Origin: Duganella sp. BuS-21
GTDB lineage: Bacteria > Pseudomonadota > Gammaproteobacteria > Burkholderiales > Burkholderiaceae_D
Assembly (NCBI GenBank): GCA_041874725.1
Contig: CP097466.1
Span: forward strand, 4,960,001-5,024,000
Reading direction: 5' to 3'
DNA length: 64,000 nucleotides
Position numbers and translations under genes: made by a program. This document shows, in pieces, positions 30,285 to 40,288 of this stretch (position 1 is its first letter; every line of letters starts with the position of its first letter). Below the pieces are notes generated by a model, which searched no databases, was not told where the DNA came from, and was given only the letters and a program-made list of their open reading frames with translations.

Positions 30285-30950
30285 TTATTTTGCCGCGGCC
30301 GGCTGCTGTGACTGCTTTTGCAGCTGCGCGGCAGCTTTCTTATCTTCGGCCGCCGCACGCTCGGCCGCCTTGCGCGCCTTTTCAGCGTTAATGACTTTCT
30401 TGCGCTCGACCTCCGCCTGGCGCCGCGCCGATTCCACCTGCTTTTTCTCGAACGCAGCCACCTTGGCGGCGCGCGTGGCTGCTTCGGCCACGTCCTTCTC
30501 TTCCTGGCGCTTCACCTTGGCCGCATGGTCGGCTTCACGTTCGGCCACGCGCGGGCCGGTCGGTGGGCGTGGCGGCGCTTTCTCTTCCTTCGGCGGCTTG
30601 GGCGGCTGCGCGCTGCGCAGCGCGGCTTCCTCCGCATCCTTGCGCACGCGTTCGGCCAACTCGGCATCGCGACGGCCGACCGAGTCGACGCGCTTGTAGT
30701 GTTCTGCATCCACCTCGACGGCGCGCAACACGGCCAGCGCCGCGCGGCGTTTTTCCTTGGCCTGGTCCAGGCAATTATTGACGAAGAACTTGGTCGAGCA
30801 TTCGCGTTCGCTGGCGGCGAACTCGTCATGCACGGCGGTGCGGTCGGCGGCCACCTTTTTCAGCGCGGCGTCGGCCTGCGCCACCGATTGAACGTTCTGG
30901 GCCTGCGCCGCGACGGCAAACGCCGCCAGCAATGTGAGGAGTGCTTTCAT
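30285..30950 (-). CDS. Periplasmic Ala/Lys/Glu-rich coiled-coil protein, unknown function
   Basis: A 221-aa protein with a signal peptide (MKALLTLLAAFAVAAQAQ), two cysteines in the N-terminal third (SERECSTKFFVNNCLDQAK) that may form a disulphide, a Pro-rich hinge (PPKPPKEEKAPPRPPTGP) and a long, highly charged alpha-helical C-terminal half (KRQEEKDVAEAATRAAKVAA). No catalytic motif. It lies 16 bases downstream of zapE on the same strand and may be co-transcribed with it. Unknown function; a cell-envelope scaffold is a guess. Confidence 0.75.
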   Translation of the reverse strand: MKALLTLLAAFAVAAQAQNVQSVAQADAALKKVAADRTAVHDEFAASERECSTKFFVNNCLDQAKEKRRAALAVLRAVEVDAEHYKRVDSVGRRDAELAERVRKDAEEAALRSAQPPKPPKEEKAPPRPPTGPRVAEREADHAAKVKRQEEKDVAEAATRAAKVAAFEKKQVESARRQAEVERKKVINAEKARKAAERAAAEDKKAAAQLQKQSQQPAAAK

Positions 30951-30966
30951 ATTCGGTCCGGGTGAC

Positions 30967-32064
30967 TTACGACAGCGACGCTGCGGCGCCGCGCTGCTGA
31001 CGGTTCATATATTCCTGCGACTGCATCTCGACGATGCGCGACACGGTGCGGTGGAATTCGTTGGCCATGGCGCCGGTCGTGTACAGCTCTTCCGGCTCCA
31101 CTTCGGCCGACATCAGCAGCTTCACGCCCTGGTCGTAGAACACGTCGATCAACCAGGTGAAGCGCCGCGCCTCCGACGACATCGACGCCGACATCATCGG
31201 CACCCCGGACAATATCACGGTATGGAAACGGCTGGCGATTTCCAGGTAATCGTTCTGCGAGCGCGGGCCGCCGCACAGGGTATTGAAGTCGAACCAGATG
31301 ATGGTGCCGGCGCGGCGCAGCGCGCGGATCTCGCGCGCCTCGATGCGGATCACCGGATCTTCATCGGCGGTTTCGGCCACGCTGGCGTAGGCAGCGCGCA
31401 GCGCGGCGTCGGTCTTGGCGTTGAGCGGCGTGTAGTAGGCCTCCACCTGCTCCAGCGCACGGCTGCGATAGTCGATGCCGGCGTCGATGTTCATCACGTC
31501 CAGCTTTTCGTACAGCAGCGCGATGGTCGGCAGGATGCGGTCGCGGTGCAGGCCGTCCGGGTACAGCAGGTTCGGATCGTAGTTCGAGGTCATGATGAAG
31601 GACACGCCGTTGTCGAACAGCGCCTTCAACAGGTTGTACATGATCATGGCGTCGGCCACATCGGAGATGTGGAATTCGTCGAAGCAGATCAGGCGGTATT
31701 TCTTGGCCACGCGCTTGGCCACTTCGTCCAGCGGATCGGCGACGCCGCGCAGGTCGTCGAGCTGGCGGTGCACGTCGCGCATGAATTCATGGAAATGCAC
31801 GCGCGTCTTGCGCACCAGCGGCACCACCGAAAAGAAACTGTCCATCAGGAAGGACTTGCCGCGCCCCACGCCGCCCCACATGTACACGCCCTTCGGCACC
31901 GACGGGCGATTGATCAGCCGCTTGAAGGTGCTGGACCGCTGGCCCTTGTATGCCACCCACTCGTCATAGCATTGCTGCAGACGGGTGATCGCGCGCTGCT
32001 GCGCCGCGTCGGCCTTGTAGTCGCGCTGTGGCAGCGCGTGATGGTAGTACTCTTCGACGTTCAT
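30967..32064 (-). CDS. zapE: Cell division protein ZapE (AFG1-like ATPase)
   Basis: AAA+ ATPase of 365 aa of the LACE1/AFG1 family; ZapE binds FtsZ at the late divisome in E. coli. Walker A is in MWGGVGRGKSFLMDSFF, Walker B in LICFDEFHISDVADAMI, and the sensor segment follows in MTSNYDPNLLYPDGLHRDR. Its place after the 2-oxoglutarate dehydrogenase genes is conserved in Betaproteobacteria. A terminator (32083-32110) separates it from lpdA, so it probably has its own promoter or read-through. Confidence 0.94.
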   Translation of the reverse strand: MNVEEYYHHALPQRDYKADAAQQRAITRLQQCYDEWVAYKGQRSSTFKRLINRPSVPKGVYMWGGVGRGKSFLMDSFFSVVPLVRKTRVHFHEFMRDVHRQLDDLRGVADPLDEVAKRVAKKYRLICFDEFHISDVADAMIMYNLLKALFDNGVSFIMTSNYDPNLLYPDGLHRDRILPTIALLYEKLDVMNIDAGIDYRSRALEQVEAYYTPLNAKTDAALRAAYASVAETADEDPVIRIEAREIRALRRAGTIIWFDFNTLCGGPRSQNDYLEIASRFHTVILSGVPMMSASMSSEARRFTWLIDVFYDQGVKLLMSAEVEPEELYTTGAMANEFHRTVSRIVEMQSQEYMNRQQRGAAASLS

Positions 32065-32082
32065 GGTTTCAATCTGCGCAAA

Positions 32083-32110
32083 TAAAAACGGCGGGCCAGA
32101 ACGGCCCGCC
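32083..32110 (-). terminator. Rho-independent terminator after lpdA
   Basis: Minus strand: GGCGGGCC-GTTCT-GGCCCGCC followed by GTTTTTATTT. It closes the sucA-sucB-pspC-lpdA transcription unit. Confidence 0.88.
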
Positions 32111-32132
32111 TTACAACGGCTACTGCATCAAC

Positions 32133-33563
32133 TTAGAAGTTGAGCGTGCGTTTGTCGATCGCCAGCGCCGCTTCCTTGGTCGCTTCCGACAGCGATGGGT
32201 GAGCGTGGCAGATGCGGGCGATGTCTTCAGCCGAAGCCTTGAACTCCATCGCCACCACCGCTTCCGAAATCAGCTCCGACGCCATCGGTCCGATGATGTG
32301 GACGCCCAGGATTTCGTCGGTGTTCGCATCGGCCAGGAACTTGACCATGCCCGAGGTATCGCCCAGCGCGCGTGCGCGGCCGTTCGCCAGGAAGGGGAAG
32401 GTGCCGGCTTTGTAAGCGACGCCGTCGGCCTTCAGTTGCTGCTCGGTGCGGCCCACCCAGGCGATTTCCGGCGAGGTGTAGATCACCCAAGGGATGGTGT
32501 TGAAGTTGGTGTGGCCGTGCTGGCCGGCGATGCGCTCGGCCACCGCGACACCCTCTTCTTCCGCCTTGTGCGCCAGCATCGGGCCGCGTACCACGTCGCC
32601 GATCGCCCAGACGCCAGGCAGGTTGGTCTTGCAGTCGTGGTCGACCGCCACGAAGCCGCGCTCGTCCAGCGCCAGGCCCACTTTGTCGGCGGCCAGGCCG
32701 TCGGTGTTCGGGGTGCGGCCGATCGAGACGATCAGCTTGTCGAACACGGTGGTGGTGGCTTCGCCCTTGGCGTTTTCGTATTCCACGGTGACGTTGTTGT
32801 CGCCCTTGGTGATCTTGCCGATCTTGCAGCCCAGGTTGATCTTCAGGCCCTGCTTGGTGAACAGCTTGTTGGCTTCCTTGGCGATCTGCTCGTCGACGGC
32901 GCCGAGGAAGGTCGGCAGACCTTCCAGCACGGTCACTTCCGAACCCAGGCGACGCCATACCGAACCCATTTCCAGGCCGATCACGCCGGCGCCGATCACG
33001 CCCAGCTGCTTCGGCACTTCGCCGATGGTCAGCGCGCCGGTGTTCGACAGGATCAGTTGCTCGTCGAATTCCGCGCCTGGCAGGCCACGGGCGTTCGAAC
33101 CGGTGGCCACGATCACTTGCTTGGCGTTGATGGTTTCGTTGGCCGGGCCGGTGATGGTCAGCGGGTAGCCTTCAGCGGTGGCGGCGCCGGCGAACGCGGC
33201 GCGGCCGTGGAAGAAGGTCACTTTGTTTTTCTTGAACAGGAACAGGATGCCGTCGTTGTTTTGCTTTACAACGGTGTCCTTGCGCTTGATCATCTGGCCC
33301 AGGTTCAGCGACAGGCCGGCAACGTCGATGCCGTGGTCCTTGAACGCATGGCCGGCGTGCTCGTAGTGTTCCGACGATTGCAGCAGCGCTTTCGACGGGA
33401 TGCAGCCGACGTTGGTGCAAGTGCCGCCCGGTGCCGGGCCGCCCTTTTCATTTTCCCACGCGTCCACGCAAGCCACCGAGAAACCCAGCTGTGCGGCACG
33501 GATGGCGGCGATGTAACCGCCAGGACCGGCGCCGATGACTACTACGTCAAATTGTTTACTCAT
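32133..33563 (-). CDS. lpdA: Dihydrolipoyl dehydrogenase (E3 of 2-oxoglutarate dehydrogenase)
   Basis: FAD-dependent disulphide oxidoreductase, 476 aa, reoxidising the lipoyl groups of the E2 subunit. FAD motif [21 protein letters not shown]; redox-active cysteines in [19 protein letters not shown] motif [17 protein letters not shown]-terminal dimer interface with the active-site His in [17 protein letters not shown]. The start MSKQFDVVV overlaps the upstream pspC stop by four bases. It serves the odh complex encoded by sucA and sucB here. Confidence 0.97.
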   Translation of the reverse strand: MSKQFDVVVIGAGPGGYIAAIRAAQLGFSVACVDAWENEKGGPAPGGTCTNVGCIPSKALLQSSEHYEHAGHAFKDHGIDVAGLSLNLGQMIKRKDTVVKQNNDGILFLFKKNKVTFFHGRAAFAGAATAEGYPLTITGPANETINAKQVIVATGSNARGLPGAEFDEQLILSNTGALTIGEVPKQLGVIGAGVIGLEMGSVWRRLGSEVTVLEGLPTFLGAVDEQIAKEANKLFTKQGLKINLGCKIGKITKGDNNVTVEYENAKGEATTTVFDKLIVSIGRTPNTDGLAADKVGLALDERGFVAVDHDCKTNLPGVWAIGDVVRGPMLAHKAEEEGVAVAERIAGQHGHTNFNTIPWVIYTSPEIAWVGRTEQQLKADGVAYKAGTFPFLANGRARALGDTSGMVKFLADANTDEILGVHIIGPMASELISEAVVAMEFKASAEDIARICHAHPSLSEATKEAALAIDKRTLNF

Positions 33564-33886
33564 TTTAAATTTCCAATCAATTCGTCTTCTGGAACGAAGA
33601 TCCAAAGCAGAATGTAGATAGCGAGACCGAAACCGAAGGTCAGCACGAACAGGACAAACAGCAGGCGCCAGATCCACGAGTCGACCCCGGTACTGCGCCC
33701 CAGCCCGCCGCACACGCCGCCCAGCCAGCGGTCGTCGCGCGAGCGGCGCAGACGGCTGATGTCGTCGGTGGCGGCCGGTGCTTCGTGGTTCAGCAAACGG
33801 GCCTTGGCGGCGGCGAACTCGTCGTCCGTCAGCGCACCGGCCTGGTGCAGTTCATGCAAACGCTTGATTTCTTCAGCAACGCTCAT
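33560..33886 (-). CDS. PspC-domain protein with N-terminal SHOCT motif
   Basis: A 108-aa small membrane protein. Residues 1-32 look like a SHOCT helix pair ([18 protein letters not shown]), residues 46-105 a PspC domain ([20 protein letters not shown], then a hydrophobic span [20 protein letters not shown]). PspC proteins take part in envelope stress signalling, often with PspA/PspB, which are not seen here. It is inserted between sucB and lpdA and overlaps lpdA by four bases, so it is translated with the dehydrogenase genes. Confidence 0.85.
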   Translation of the reverse strand: MSVAEEIKRLHELHQAGALTDDEFAAAKARLLNHEAPAATDDISRLRRSRDDRWLGGVCGGLGRSTGVDSWIWRLLFVLFVLTFGFGLAIYILLWIFVPEDELIGNLK

Positions 33887-33906
33887 TCATGATCCTCTTG
33901 AGAATT

Positions 33907-33937
33907 CCCCAAGCCCACATAAGGTATGGACTTGGGG
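33907..33937 (-). other. Hairpin between sucB and pspC
   Basis: CCCCAAG ... CTTGGGG with a partly paired interior, in the short gap behind the sucB stop. It may reduce or stabilise the distal message; without a T-run it is not a clear terminator. Confidence 0.35.
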
Positions 33938-33948
33938 CCACGCGAGAA

Positions 33949-35199
33949 TTACAGGTCCAGCAGCAGGCGTGCAGGATCTTCCAGCGCTTCCTTCATGGCC
34001 ACCAGGCCCAGCACGGCTTCGCGGCCGTCGATGATGCGGTGGTCGTAGGACATCGCCAGGTAGTTCATCGGGCGGATAACGATCTGGCCGTTTTCAACCA
34101 CGGCGCGGTCCTTGGTGGCGTGCACGCCCAGGATCGCCGATTGTGGCGGGTTGATGATCGGGGTCGACAGCATGGAGCCGAAGGTGCCGCCGTTCGAGAT
34201 CGAGAAGGTGCCGCCGGTCAGGTCGTCCAGGGTCAACTTGCCGTCCTTGGCCTTGGCGCCGAATTCGCCGATTTTCTTCTCGATTTCAGCGATGCTCATC
34301 TGGTCGGCGTTGCGCAGGATAGGCACCACCAGGCCGCGTGGCGAACCGACGGCGATACCGATGTCGAAGTAGCCGTGGTAGACGATGTCGTTGCCGTCGA
34401 CCGAAGCGTTGATGATCGGGTATTTCTTCAGCGCGGCCACAGCGGCCTTGACGAAGAAGGACATGAAGCCCAGCTTGACGCCGTGCTCTTTCTCGAACTT
34501 GTCCTTGTACTTGTTGCGCAGTTCCATGACCGGGGCCATGTTCACTTCGTTGAAAGTGGTCAGGATGGCGTTGGTCGATTGCGACTGGATCAGGCGCTCG
34601 GCGATACGTGCGCGCAGGCGGCTCATCGGCACGCGCTCTTCAGGACGGTCGCCCAGGTTGGCGGCGGCAGGCGCGGCAACATGTGCCAGGGCCGGCTTGG
34701 CGGCTGGCGCGGCCAGTGGCGCAACGGCCGGAGTCGATGGTGCGGAGGCGGCCAGGGCGTCGCCCTTGGTCACGCGGCCGTCTTTGCCCGAACCGGCGAC
34801 ATCGCCGGCGCTCAGGCCTTTTTCCGACAGAATCTTGGCGGCGGCCGGCATGGCCACGTCGCCTTTCGAACCACCGGTGGCTGCTGGGGCAGCGGCGGCG
34901 GCAGGTGCGGCGGCTGGCGCAGCAGCGGCAGCTGGGGTGGCAACAACAGCAGCGCCACCTTCGGTATCAATAATGGCGATCACTTCGTCGGCCACCACGG
35001 TGCTGCCGTCGCCCTTGATGATCTGCACCAGCACGCCGGCGGCCGGCGCTGGCAGTTCCAGCACCACTTTATCGGTTTCGATATCGATCAGGTTTTCGTC
35101 GCGGGTGATGGTGTCGCCAACTTTTTTATGCCAGGTCAGCATGGTTGCTTCTGCTACCGATTCCGACAACTGGGGAACTTTGACTTCGATTTGTGCCAT
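33949..35199 (-). CDS. sucB: Dihydrolipoyllysine succinyltransferase (E2)
   Basis: E2 core of 2-oxoglutarate dehydrogenase, 416 aa. The lipoyl domain carries the modified lysine in [14 protein letters not shown] (residue 43). An Ala/Pro linker, the E3-binding domain ([20 protein letters not shown]) and the catalytic domain follow, with the His/Asp motif in [12 protein letters not shown]. Followed by the pspC and lpdA genes; preceded by sucA with a 74-bp gap holding a hairpin. Confidence 0.97.
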   Translation of the reverse strand: MAQIEVKVPQLSESVAEATMLTWHKKVGDTITRDENLIDIETDKVVLELPAPAAGVLVQIIKGDGSTVVADEVIAIIDTEGGAAVVATPAAAAAPAAAPAAAAAPAATGGSKGDVAMPAAAKILSEKGLSAGDVAGSGKDGRVTKGDALAASAPSTPAVAPLAAPAAKPALAHVAAPAAANLGDRPEERVPMSRLRARIAERLIQSQSTNAILTTFNEVNMAPVMELRNKYKDKFEKEHGVKLGFMSFFVKAAVAALKKYPIINASVDGNDIVYHGYFDIGIAVGSPRGLVVPILRNADQMSIAEIEKKIGEFGAKAKDGKLTLDDLTGGTFSISNGGTFGSMLSTPIINPPQSAILGVHATKDRAVVENGQIVIRPMNYLAMSYDHRIIDGREAVLGLVAMKEALEDPARLLLDL

Positions 35200-35228
35200 G
35201 AAAAAACTCCGTTTATTTTGTTATTGCG

Positions 35229-35255
35229 GCGCCGCCCCGCGTAGCCGGGCGGCGC
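35229..35255 (-). other. Hairpin between sucA and sucB
   Basis: GCGCCGCCC and GGGCGGCGC, 9-base arms with a 9-base loop, in the sucA-sucB gap. Not followed by a T-run close by; likely an mRNA processing or stability element, or a partial terminator. Confidence 0.45.
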
Positions 35256-35273
35256 TCCGTCAAGAAGTGATGC

Positions 35274-38129
35274 TTATTTGGTCAGGATGAAACCTTTGAG
35301 TTTCGAGAACGCCGTCTCCAGCAGTTCTTTCTGCTGGGCGTAGTGCTTGTCGTAGTAGCCGACAGCCGGCGATGCCGATGCTGGACGGCCGGCGTACGCC
35401 AGGCGCTGGCCAGCGTCCAGGCTCTCGAAGATGTTGTGCTGAATCTGGAACCATGGGCCCTGATTCTGCGGCTCGTCCTGCGCCCACACCACTTCGGTCA
35501 GGCTTGGGAACTTTTTCAGTTCGGCAGCGAAGGCCTTGTGCGGGAATGGATACAGCTGCTCGATCCGCACGATGGCGGTATCGGTCTGGCCACGGGTCTT
35601 GCGTGCGTTGACCAGGTCGTAGTAGACCTTGCCCGAGCAGGCGACCACGCGCTTGACTTTCTTGGCGTCGATCTTGTCGTCCACTTCACCGATCACGGTC
35701 TGGAACGCGCCCTTGGCCAGGTCGGTCAGCGGCGAGCCTGCCTCCTTGTTACGCAGCAGCGATTTCGGCGTCAGGATGACCAGCGGCTTGCGGAACTGGC
35801 GCACCATCTGGCGACGCAGCACGTGGAAGATCTGCGCTGCGGTGGTTGGCTGCACCACTTGCATATTGTTGTCCGCGCACAGCTGCAGGAAACGCTCTGG
35901 GCGTGCCGACGAGTGCTCAGGACCCTGGCCTTCGTAACCGTGTGGCAGCATCATCACCAGGCCCGAAGCACGGCCCCACTTCACTTCGCCGGAGCTGATG
36001 AACTGGTCGATCACCACCTGGGCGCCGTTGACGAAGTCGCCGAACTGGGCTTCCCAGATGTTCAGGGTGTTCGGTTCAGCGGTCGAGTAGCCGTATTCAA
36101 ACGCCAGCACCGCCTCTTCCGACAGCACCGAGTCGATCACGGTGAACGGCGCCTGGCCTTCGGCGATGTTCTGCAGCGGCACATAGGTGCCGGCGTCCCA
36201 ACGTTCGCGGTTCTGGTCGTGCAGCACGGCGTGACGGTGCACGAAGGTGCCGCGGCCGGCGTCCTGGCCGGTCAGGCGCACGGCGTAGCCCGAAGCCACC
36301 AGCGATGCGAAGCCCAGGTGTTCACCCATGCCCCAGTCCAGGTTCATTTCGCCGCGACCCATGGTGGCGCGGTCGCCCAGGACCTTCTCGACCAGCGAGT
36401 GGACCTTGAAGCCTTCCGGCACGGTGGTGATGCGGGTGGCCAGGCGTTTCAGTTCGGTCATCGGCACGGCGGTGTCGGCGGCGTCGGTCCACTTCTTGTT
36501 CAGGAACGGCAGCCAGTCGACCGCGTACTTGTTCTTGAAATTGGAGATGACCGGGTCGACGGTGTGCTTGCCGGCGTCCATGGCGTCGCGGAAGGCGGCC
36601 ACCAGGGCGTCGCCGCCATCGGCAGGGATCACGGCCTGGGTTGCCAGCTTGTCCGCGTACAGCTTGCGGGTGCCCGGGTGCTTGGCGATCTTCTTGTACA
36701 TCAGCGGCTGGGTCAGCGCCGGGGTGTCCTGCTCGTTGTGGCCCAGTTTGCGGAAGCAGATGATGTCGACCACGATGTCCTTGCCGAACTCGGTGCGGTA
36801 GTCCATGGCGATCTGCGAGGCCAGCACGGTTGCTTCCGGATCATCGGCGTTCACGTGCAGCACCGGTGCTTCGATCATCTTGACCACGTCCGAGCAGTAG
36901 ATGGTGGAACGGGCGTCGCGCGGGTCGGAGGTGGTGAAACCGATCTGGTTGTTGATCACGATGTGCACCGTACCGCCGGTGCCGTAACCACGGGTCTGCG
37001 CCAGATTCAGGGTTTCCATCACCACGCCCTGGCCGGCGAAGGCGGCGTCGCCGTGCACCAGGATCGGCAGCACTTGCTTGCCGCCGTGGTCGCCGCGACG
37101 GTCCATGCGGGCCTTGACCGAACCTTCAACCACCGGGTTGACGATTTCCAGGTGCGACGGGTTGAACGCGAGCGACAGGTGGACCGGACCGCCGGCGGTC
37201 GAAATGTCCGACGAGAAGCCCTGGTGGTATTTCACGTCGCCGGCCGGCAGGTCGTCGCCGTGCTTGCCTTCGAATTCTTCGAACAATTCCTTGGGTGCTT
37301 TGCCCAGGGTGTTGACCAGCACGTTCAGGCGGCCGCGGTGGGCCATGCCGATAACGATCTCCTGCACGCCTTTTTCACCGGCACGCTGGATGATTTCGTC
37401 GATCGAGGCGATGAAGGTTTCTCCGCCTTCCAGCGAGAAGCGTTTTTGCCCCACATACTTGGTGTGGAGGTAACGCTCCAGGCCTTCTGCAGCGGTCAGA
37501 CGCTCCAGGATGTGTTTTTTCTTTTCCGCGGTGAAGTTCGGGGTCGAGCGGATCGACTCCAGACGCTCCTGCAGCCAGCGCTTTTCGGCCGGGTCGGAAA
37601 TATACATATACTCTGCGCCGATCGACCGGGTGTAGGTGTCGCGCAGAAAGTTCAGCAGGTCGCGCAGGGTCGCGGTCTCTGGGCCGAAGTAGGTATTGCT
37701 GACGTTGAACACGGTGTCCATGTCGGCATCGGTGAAGCCGTAGAACGCTGGATCGAGTTCAGGAATGCTTGGACGTTCCTGGCGCTGCAATGGGTCCAGA
37801 TTGGCCCAGCGCGAACCGAGGTAACGGTAGGCGGCCACCAGTTGCGTAACAGCAACGCGCTTGCGCCCCATTTCGGCGTCGGCGGAGGCGGTGACAGTGC
37901 GGATCGGGCCGGCTTTCGCGCGTTCGGCGAAGGAGGCAATGACGGAGGCGTGGGCGACGTCCGGTTTGTTGGAACCATCGACGGCCGGCACGTGTTGCAT
38001 GGCGTCGAAGTAGGCACGCCAGTTGTCTGGGACCGAGCCTGGATTGTTCAGATACGCTTCGTACAGTTCTTCAACGTACGGGGCGTTCCCACCAAACAGG
38101 TAGGAGTTGGACGTAGATTGTTGCATCAT
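35274..38129 (-). CDS. sucA: 2-oxoglutarate dehydrogenase E1 component
   Basis: Thiamine-diphosphate enzyme that decarboxylates 2-oxoglutarate in the TCA cycle; 951 aa. The N-terminal SLFGGNAPYVEELYEAYLNN-like segment for E2 binding is present (YLFGGNAPYVEELYEAYL). The TPP/active-site stretches are IGMAHRGRLNVLVNTLGK, VHGDAAFAGQGVVMETLNL and INNQIGFTTSDPRD. First gene of the odh operon, with a candidate promoter about 140 bp upstream. Confidence 0.98.
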   Translation of the reverse strand: MMQQSTSNSYLFGGNAPYVEELYEAYLNNPGSVPDNWRAYFDAMQHVPAVDGSNKPDVAHASVIASFAERAKAGPIRTVTASADAEMGRKRVAVTQLVAAYRYLGSRWANLDPLQRQERPSIPELDPAFYGFTDADMDTVFNVSNTYFGPETATLRDLLNFLRDTYTRSIGAEYMYISDPAEKRWLQERLESIRSTPNFTAEKKKHILERLTAAEGLERYLHTKYVGQKRFSLEGGETFIASIDEIIQRAGEKGVQEIVIGMAHRGRLNVLVNTLGKAPKELFEEFEGKHGDDLPAGDVKYHQGFSSDISTAGGPVHLSLAFNPSHLEIVNPVVEGSVKARMDRRGDHGGKQVLPILVHGDAAFAGQGVVMETLNLAQTRGYGTGGTVHIVINNQIGFTTSDPRDARSTIYCSDVVKMIEAPVLHVNADDPEATVLASQIAMDYRTEFGKDIVVDIICFRKLGHNEQDTPALTQPLMYKKIAKHPGTRKLYADKLATQAVIPADGGDALVAAFRDAMDAGKHTVDPVISNFKNKYAVDWLPFLNKKWTDAADTAVPMTELKRLATRITTVPEGFKVHSLVEKVLGDRATMGRGEMNLDWGMGEHLGFASLVASGYAVRLTGQDAGRGTFVHRHAVLHDQNRERWDAGTYVPLQNIAEGQAPFTVIDSVLSEEAVLAFEYGYSTAEPNTLNIWEAQFGDFVNGAQVVIDQFISSGEVKWGRASGLVMMLPHGYEGQGPEHSSARPERFLQLCADNNMQVVQPTTAAQIFHVLRRQMVRQFRKPLVILTPKSLLRNKEAGSPLTDLAKGAFQTVIGEVDDKIDAKKVKRVVACSGKVYYDLVNARKTRGQTDTAIVRIEQLYPFPHKAFAAELKKFPSLTEVVWAQDEPQNQGPWFQIQHNIFESLDAGQRLAYAGRPASASPAVGYYDKHYAQQKELLETAFSKLKGFILTK

Positions 38130-38270
38130 TCTTGCTCACCTTTCTTCGCGCTTCGCGAGGAATTAGCGGGTTAGTCTAACCTTCCGCGACACGGCCTGAC
38201 CGGTTAGCGGATTGCACATCAAGTTGTGGGGAAGGGCTATTTGTTCAGTGTTACCTAAAACGGGTCCTTC

Positions 38271-38299
38271 AGCATAGCACCGGTATTGTATCTCAACAA
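38271..38299 (-). promoter_or_regulatory. Candidate sigma70 promoter for sucA
   Basis: On the minus strand TTGTTG (38294-38299), a 17-base spacer and TATGCT (38271-38276). Spacing is ideal but both boxes are partial matches. It lies in the 263-bp gap between the LysR gene stop and sucA, in an AT-richer stretch. Confidence 0.35.
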
Positions 38300-38392
38300 T
38301 CATTTACGCGACAAAAAGCCGGTAAATCTTTCAGCATTAATGTTAACTTAAGCCGCATGGATACTGGTTCGGCGCGCAATGTTTGCATATTT

Positions 38393-39286
38393 TCAACGGC
38401 TTTTTGCGCTAAACCATGTCAGCAATAAGTCGAGCATGGCGCGCAGCGCCGGCGCCATGTGCTGGCGCGAGGTGTAGATGCCGTAGATGCCCATGCGCTG
38501 GGGAGTGTAAGCCGGAAGCAAGGCCACCAGCTTGCCGGCCGCGATCAGCGGGGCCGCGCTGTACAGCGGCTGCAAGGCGATGCCGCCGCCCTGCTGCGCC
38601 GCCTTCAGCAGGATCAGGTCGTCGTTCGCGGACAGATTGCCGCCCACCGGCACCGACAGCGCGGCGCCGTCCGGGCCGGTAAACTGCCACAGGCTCTTGC
38701 CGAAATAGGTGTAGGTCAGGCAGTTGTGGGCGGCCAGGTCGGACGGCCGCTGCGGTGCGCCGCGCTCTTCTATATAGGAGGGGGCGGCGCACACCACCGA
38801 ATCGCAATGGCCGAGGCGGCGCGCGATCAGGTTGGGCTCCAAGGCGTTGGTGATGCGCAGCGCCAGGTCGATACGTTCTTCGATCAGATTGACCGCGCGG
38901 TTATTCACCTGCAAATCGACGGCGGTGCGCGGATAGCGCGCCAGAAATTCGCCGACGGCAGCGGCCACCTCGGCCTGGGCCAGCGATTGCGAGCAGGTCA
39001 TGCGCAGCAAGCCCTGCGGCATATCGGCGTCGCTACCGTGGGACACCGCCATGTCCTCGGCGACTTCCAGCATGCGGCGGCAGCGCGCCAGCGTGATGTC
39101 GCCGGCATCGGTCAGGCTCAGGCGGCGCGTGCTCCGGTGCAGTAGGCGCGCACCGGCCCAAGCCTCCATCTCGGCCAGGTAACGCGTGACCATGGCGCGC
39201 GACATACCCAGCGCGTCGGCGGCGGCGATCATGCTACCCCGCTCGGCAATGCTGACAAATACCCGCGCGGCGATGATGCGATCCAT
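38393..39286 (-). CDS. LysR-family transcriptional regulator
   Basis: A 297-aa LTTR. The N-terminal winged helix is clear (FVSIAERGSMIAAADALGMS, then TRYLAEMEAWAGARLLHRST), followed by the periplasmic-binding-like effector domain (LLRMTCSQSLAQAEVAAAVG). It is divergent from the metallo-hydrolase gene, with a 101-bp gap in which TCCGAT and ATCGGA occur as distant half-sites. It probably controls that gene and itself; the inducer is unknown. Confidence 0.93.
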   Translation of the reverse strand: MDRIIAARVFVSIAERGSMIAAADALGMSRAMVTRYLAEMEAWAGARLLHRSTRRLSLTDAGDITLARCRRMLEVAEDMAVSHGSDADMPQGLLRMTCSQSLAQAEVAAAVGEFLARYPRTAVDLQVNNRAVNLIEERIDLALRITNALEPNLIARRLGHCDSVVCAAPSYIEERGAPQRPSDLAAHNCLTYTYFGKSLWQFTGPDGAALSVPVGGNLSANDDLILLKAAQQGGGIALQPLYSAAPLIAAGKLVALLPAYTPQRMGIYGIYTSRQHMAPALRAMLDLLLTWFSAKSR

Positions 39287-39387
39287 GATTCGTCCGATTT
39301 ATGCAATTAACAAGGCCAGATTACCCTATTTTTCTATCGGATCAAGAAACTTAAGATGGCCGCATACTCACTCATCGAAAGCACCTC

Positions 39388-40233
39388 ATGATCAAGCACA
39401 CCTTGTTGTCCGCCGCGCTCGCCGGCGCCGTTGCTGCCCAGGCGGCGCCGCTCACGCTGGAAGTGTTCAATCCCGGCGAAGCGGCCATCTTCCCGGTGGC
39501 GTCGGTGATCGTCAGCGGCGCCAGGGATGCGGTGCTGATCGACGCCCAGTTCTCGCGCGGCGAAGCGGTCAAGCTGGTCGAGCGCCTGCGCGCCGGCGGC
39601 AAGCACCTGACCACCATCTACATCAGCCACGACGACCCGGACTTTTACTTCGGCCTGGACGTGATCCACGCCGCCTTCCCTGCCGCGAAGATCGTCGCCA
39701 CGCCGGCCGTCATCGCCGGCATCGAACGCAAGAAGGCCGCCAAACTCGCCTACTGGGGGCCGATTCTGAAGGACAACGCGCCGCGCGAACTGATCGTGCC
39801 GCAAGCGTTGCAGGGCAACACCATCACGCTCGAAGGCCAGGCGCTGGACATCCAGGACGCGCCGCGCGGCTATGTGTGGATTCCCTCGATCAAGGCGGTG
39901 GTGGGCGGCGTGGTGCTGTTCAACGACCTGCACGTGTGGACCGCCGACACGCAAACACCGGGAGCGCGCCGCCAGTGGCTGAGTACGCTAGATGGCATCG
40001 CCGCGCTGAAGCCGGTTACCGTGGTGCCGGGCCACTTCAAGCTCGGCTCGGCGCCGACCGCCGACGCCATCGGTTTCACCCGCGACTACCTGGTCCGCTT
40101 CGAGAACGAAACGGCCAAGGCCGCCGATTCCGCCGCCCTGATCGCGCGCATGAAGGCGCTCTACCCAAGCGCCGGTCTGCCGGCTGCACTCGACACCAGC
40201 GCCAAGGTCGCAAAAGGCGAAATGAAGTGGTAA
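39388..40233 (+). CDS. Periplasmic MBL-fold metallo-hydrolase
   Basis: A 281-aa protein with a signal peptide (MIKHTLLSAALAGAVAAQAA) and a metallo-beta-lactamase fold. The normal HxHxDH metal site is altered: the matching strand reads YISHDDPDFYFGLDV, so only part of the ligands remain. Later elements are VVLFNDLHVWTAD and VVPGHFKLG. It resembles the Vmh group of MBL proteins, whose reaction is not settled. Divergent from the LysR gene. Confidence 0.85.
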   Translation: MIKHTLLSAALAGAVAAQAAPLTLEVFNPGEAAIFPVASVIVSGARDAVLIDAQFSRGEAVKLVERLRAGGKHLTTIYISHDDPDFYFGLDVIHAAFPAAKIVATPAVIAGIERKKAAKLAYWGPILKDNAPRELIVPQALQGNTITLEGQALDIQDAPRGYVWIPSIKAVVGGVVLFNDLHVWTADTQTPGARRQWLSTLDGIAALKPVTVVPGHFKLGSAPTADAIGFTRDYLVRFENETAKAADSAALIARMKALYPSAGLPAALDTSAKVAKGEMKW

Positions 40234-40288
40234 GCATGTGCGCGGTGGAGTGATACACTGCGGCCTCCGACTTCACCGCCACATCTGC

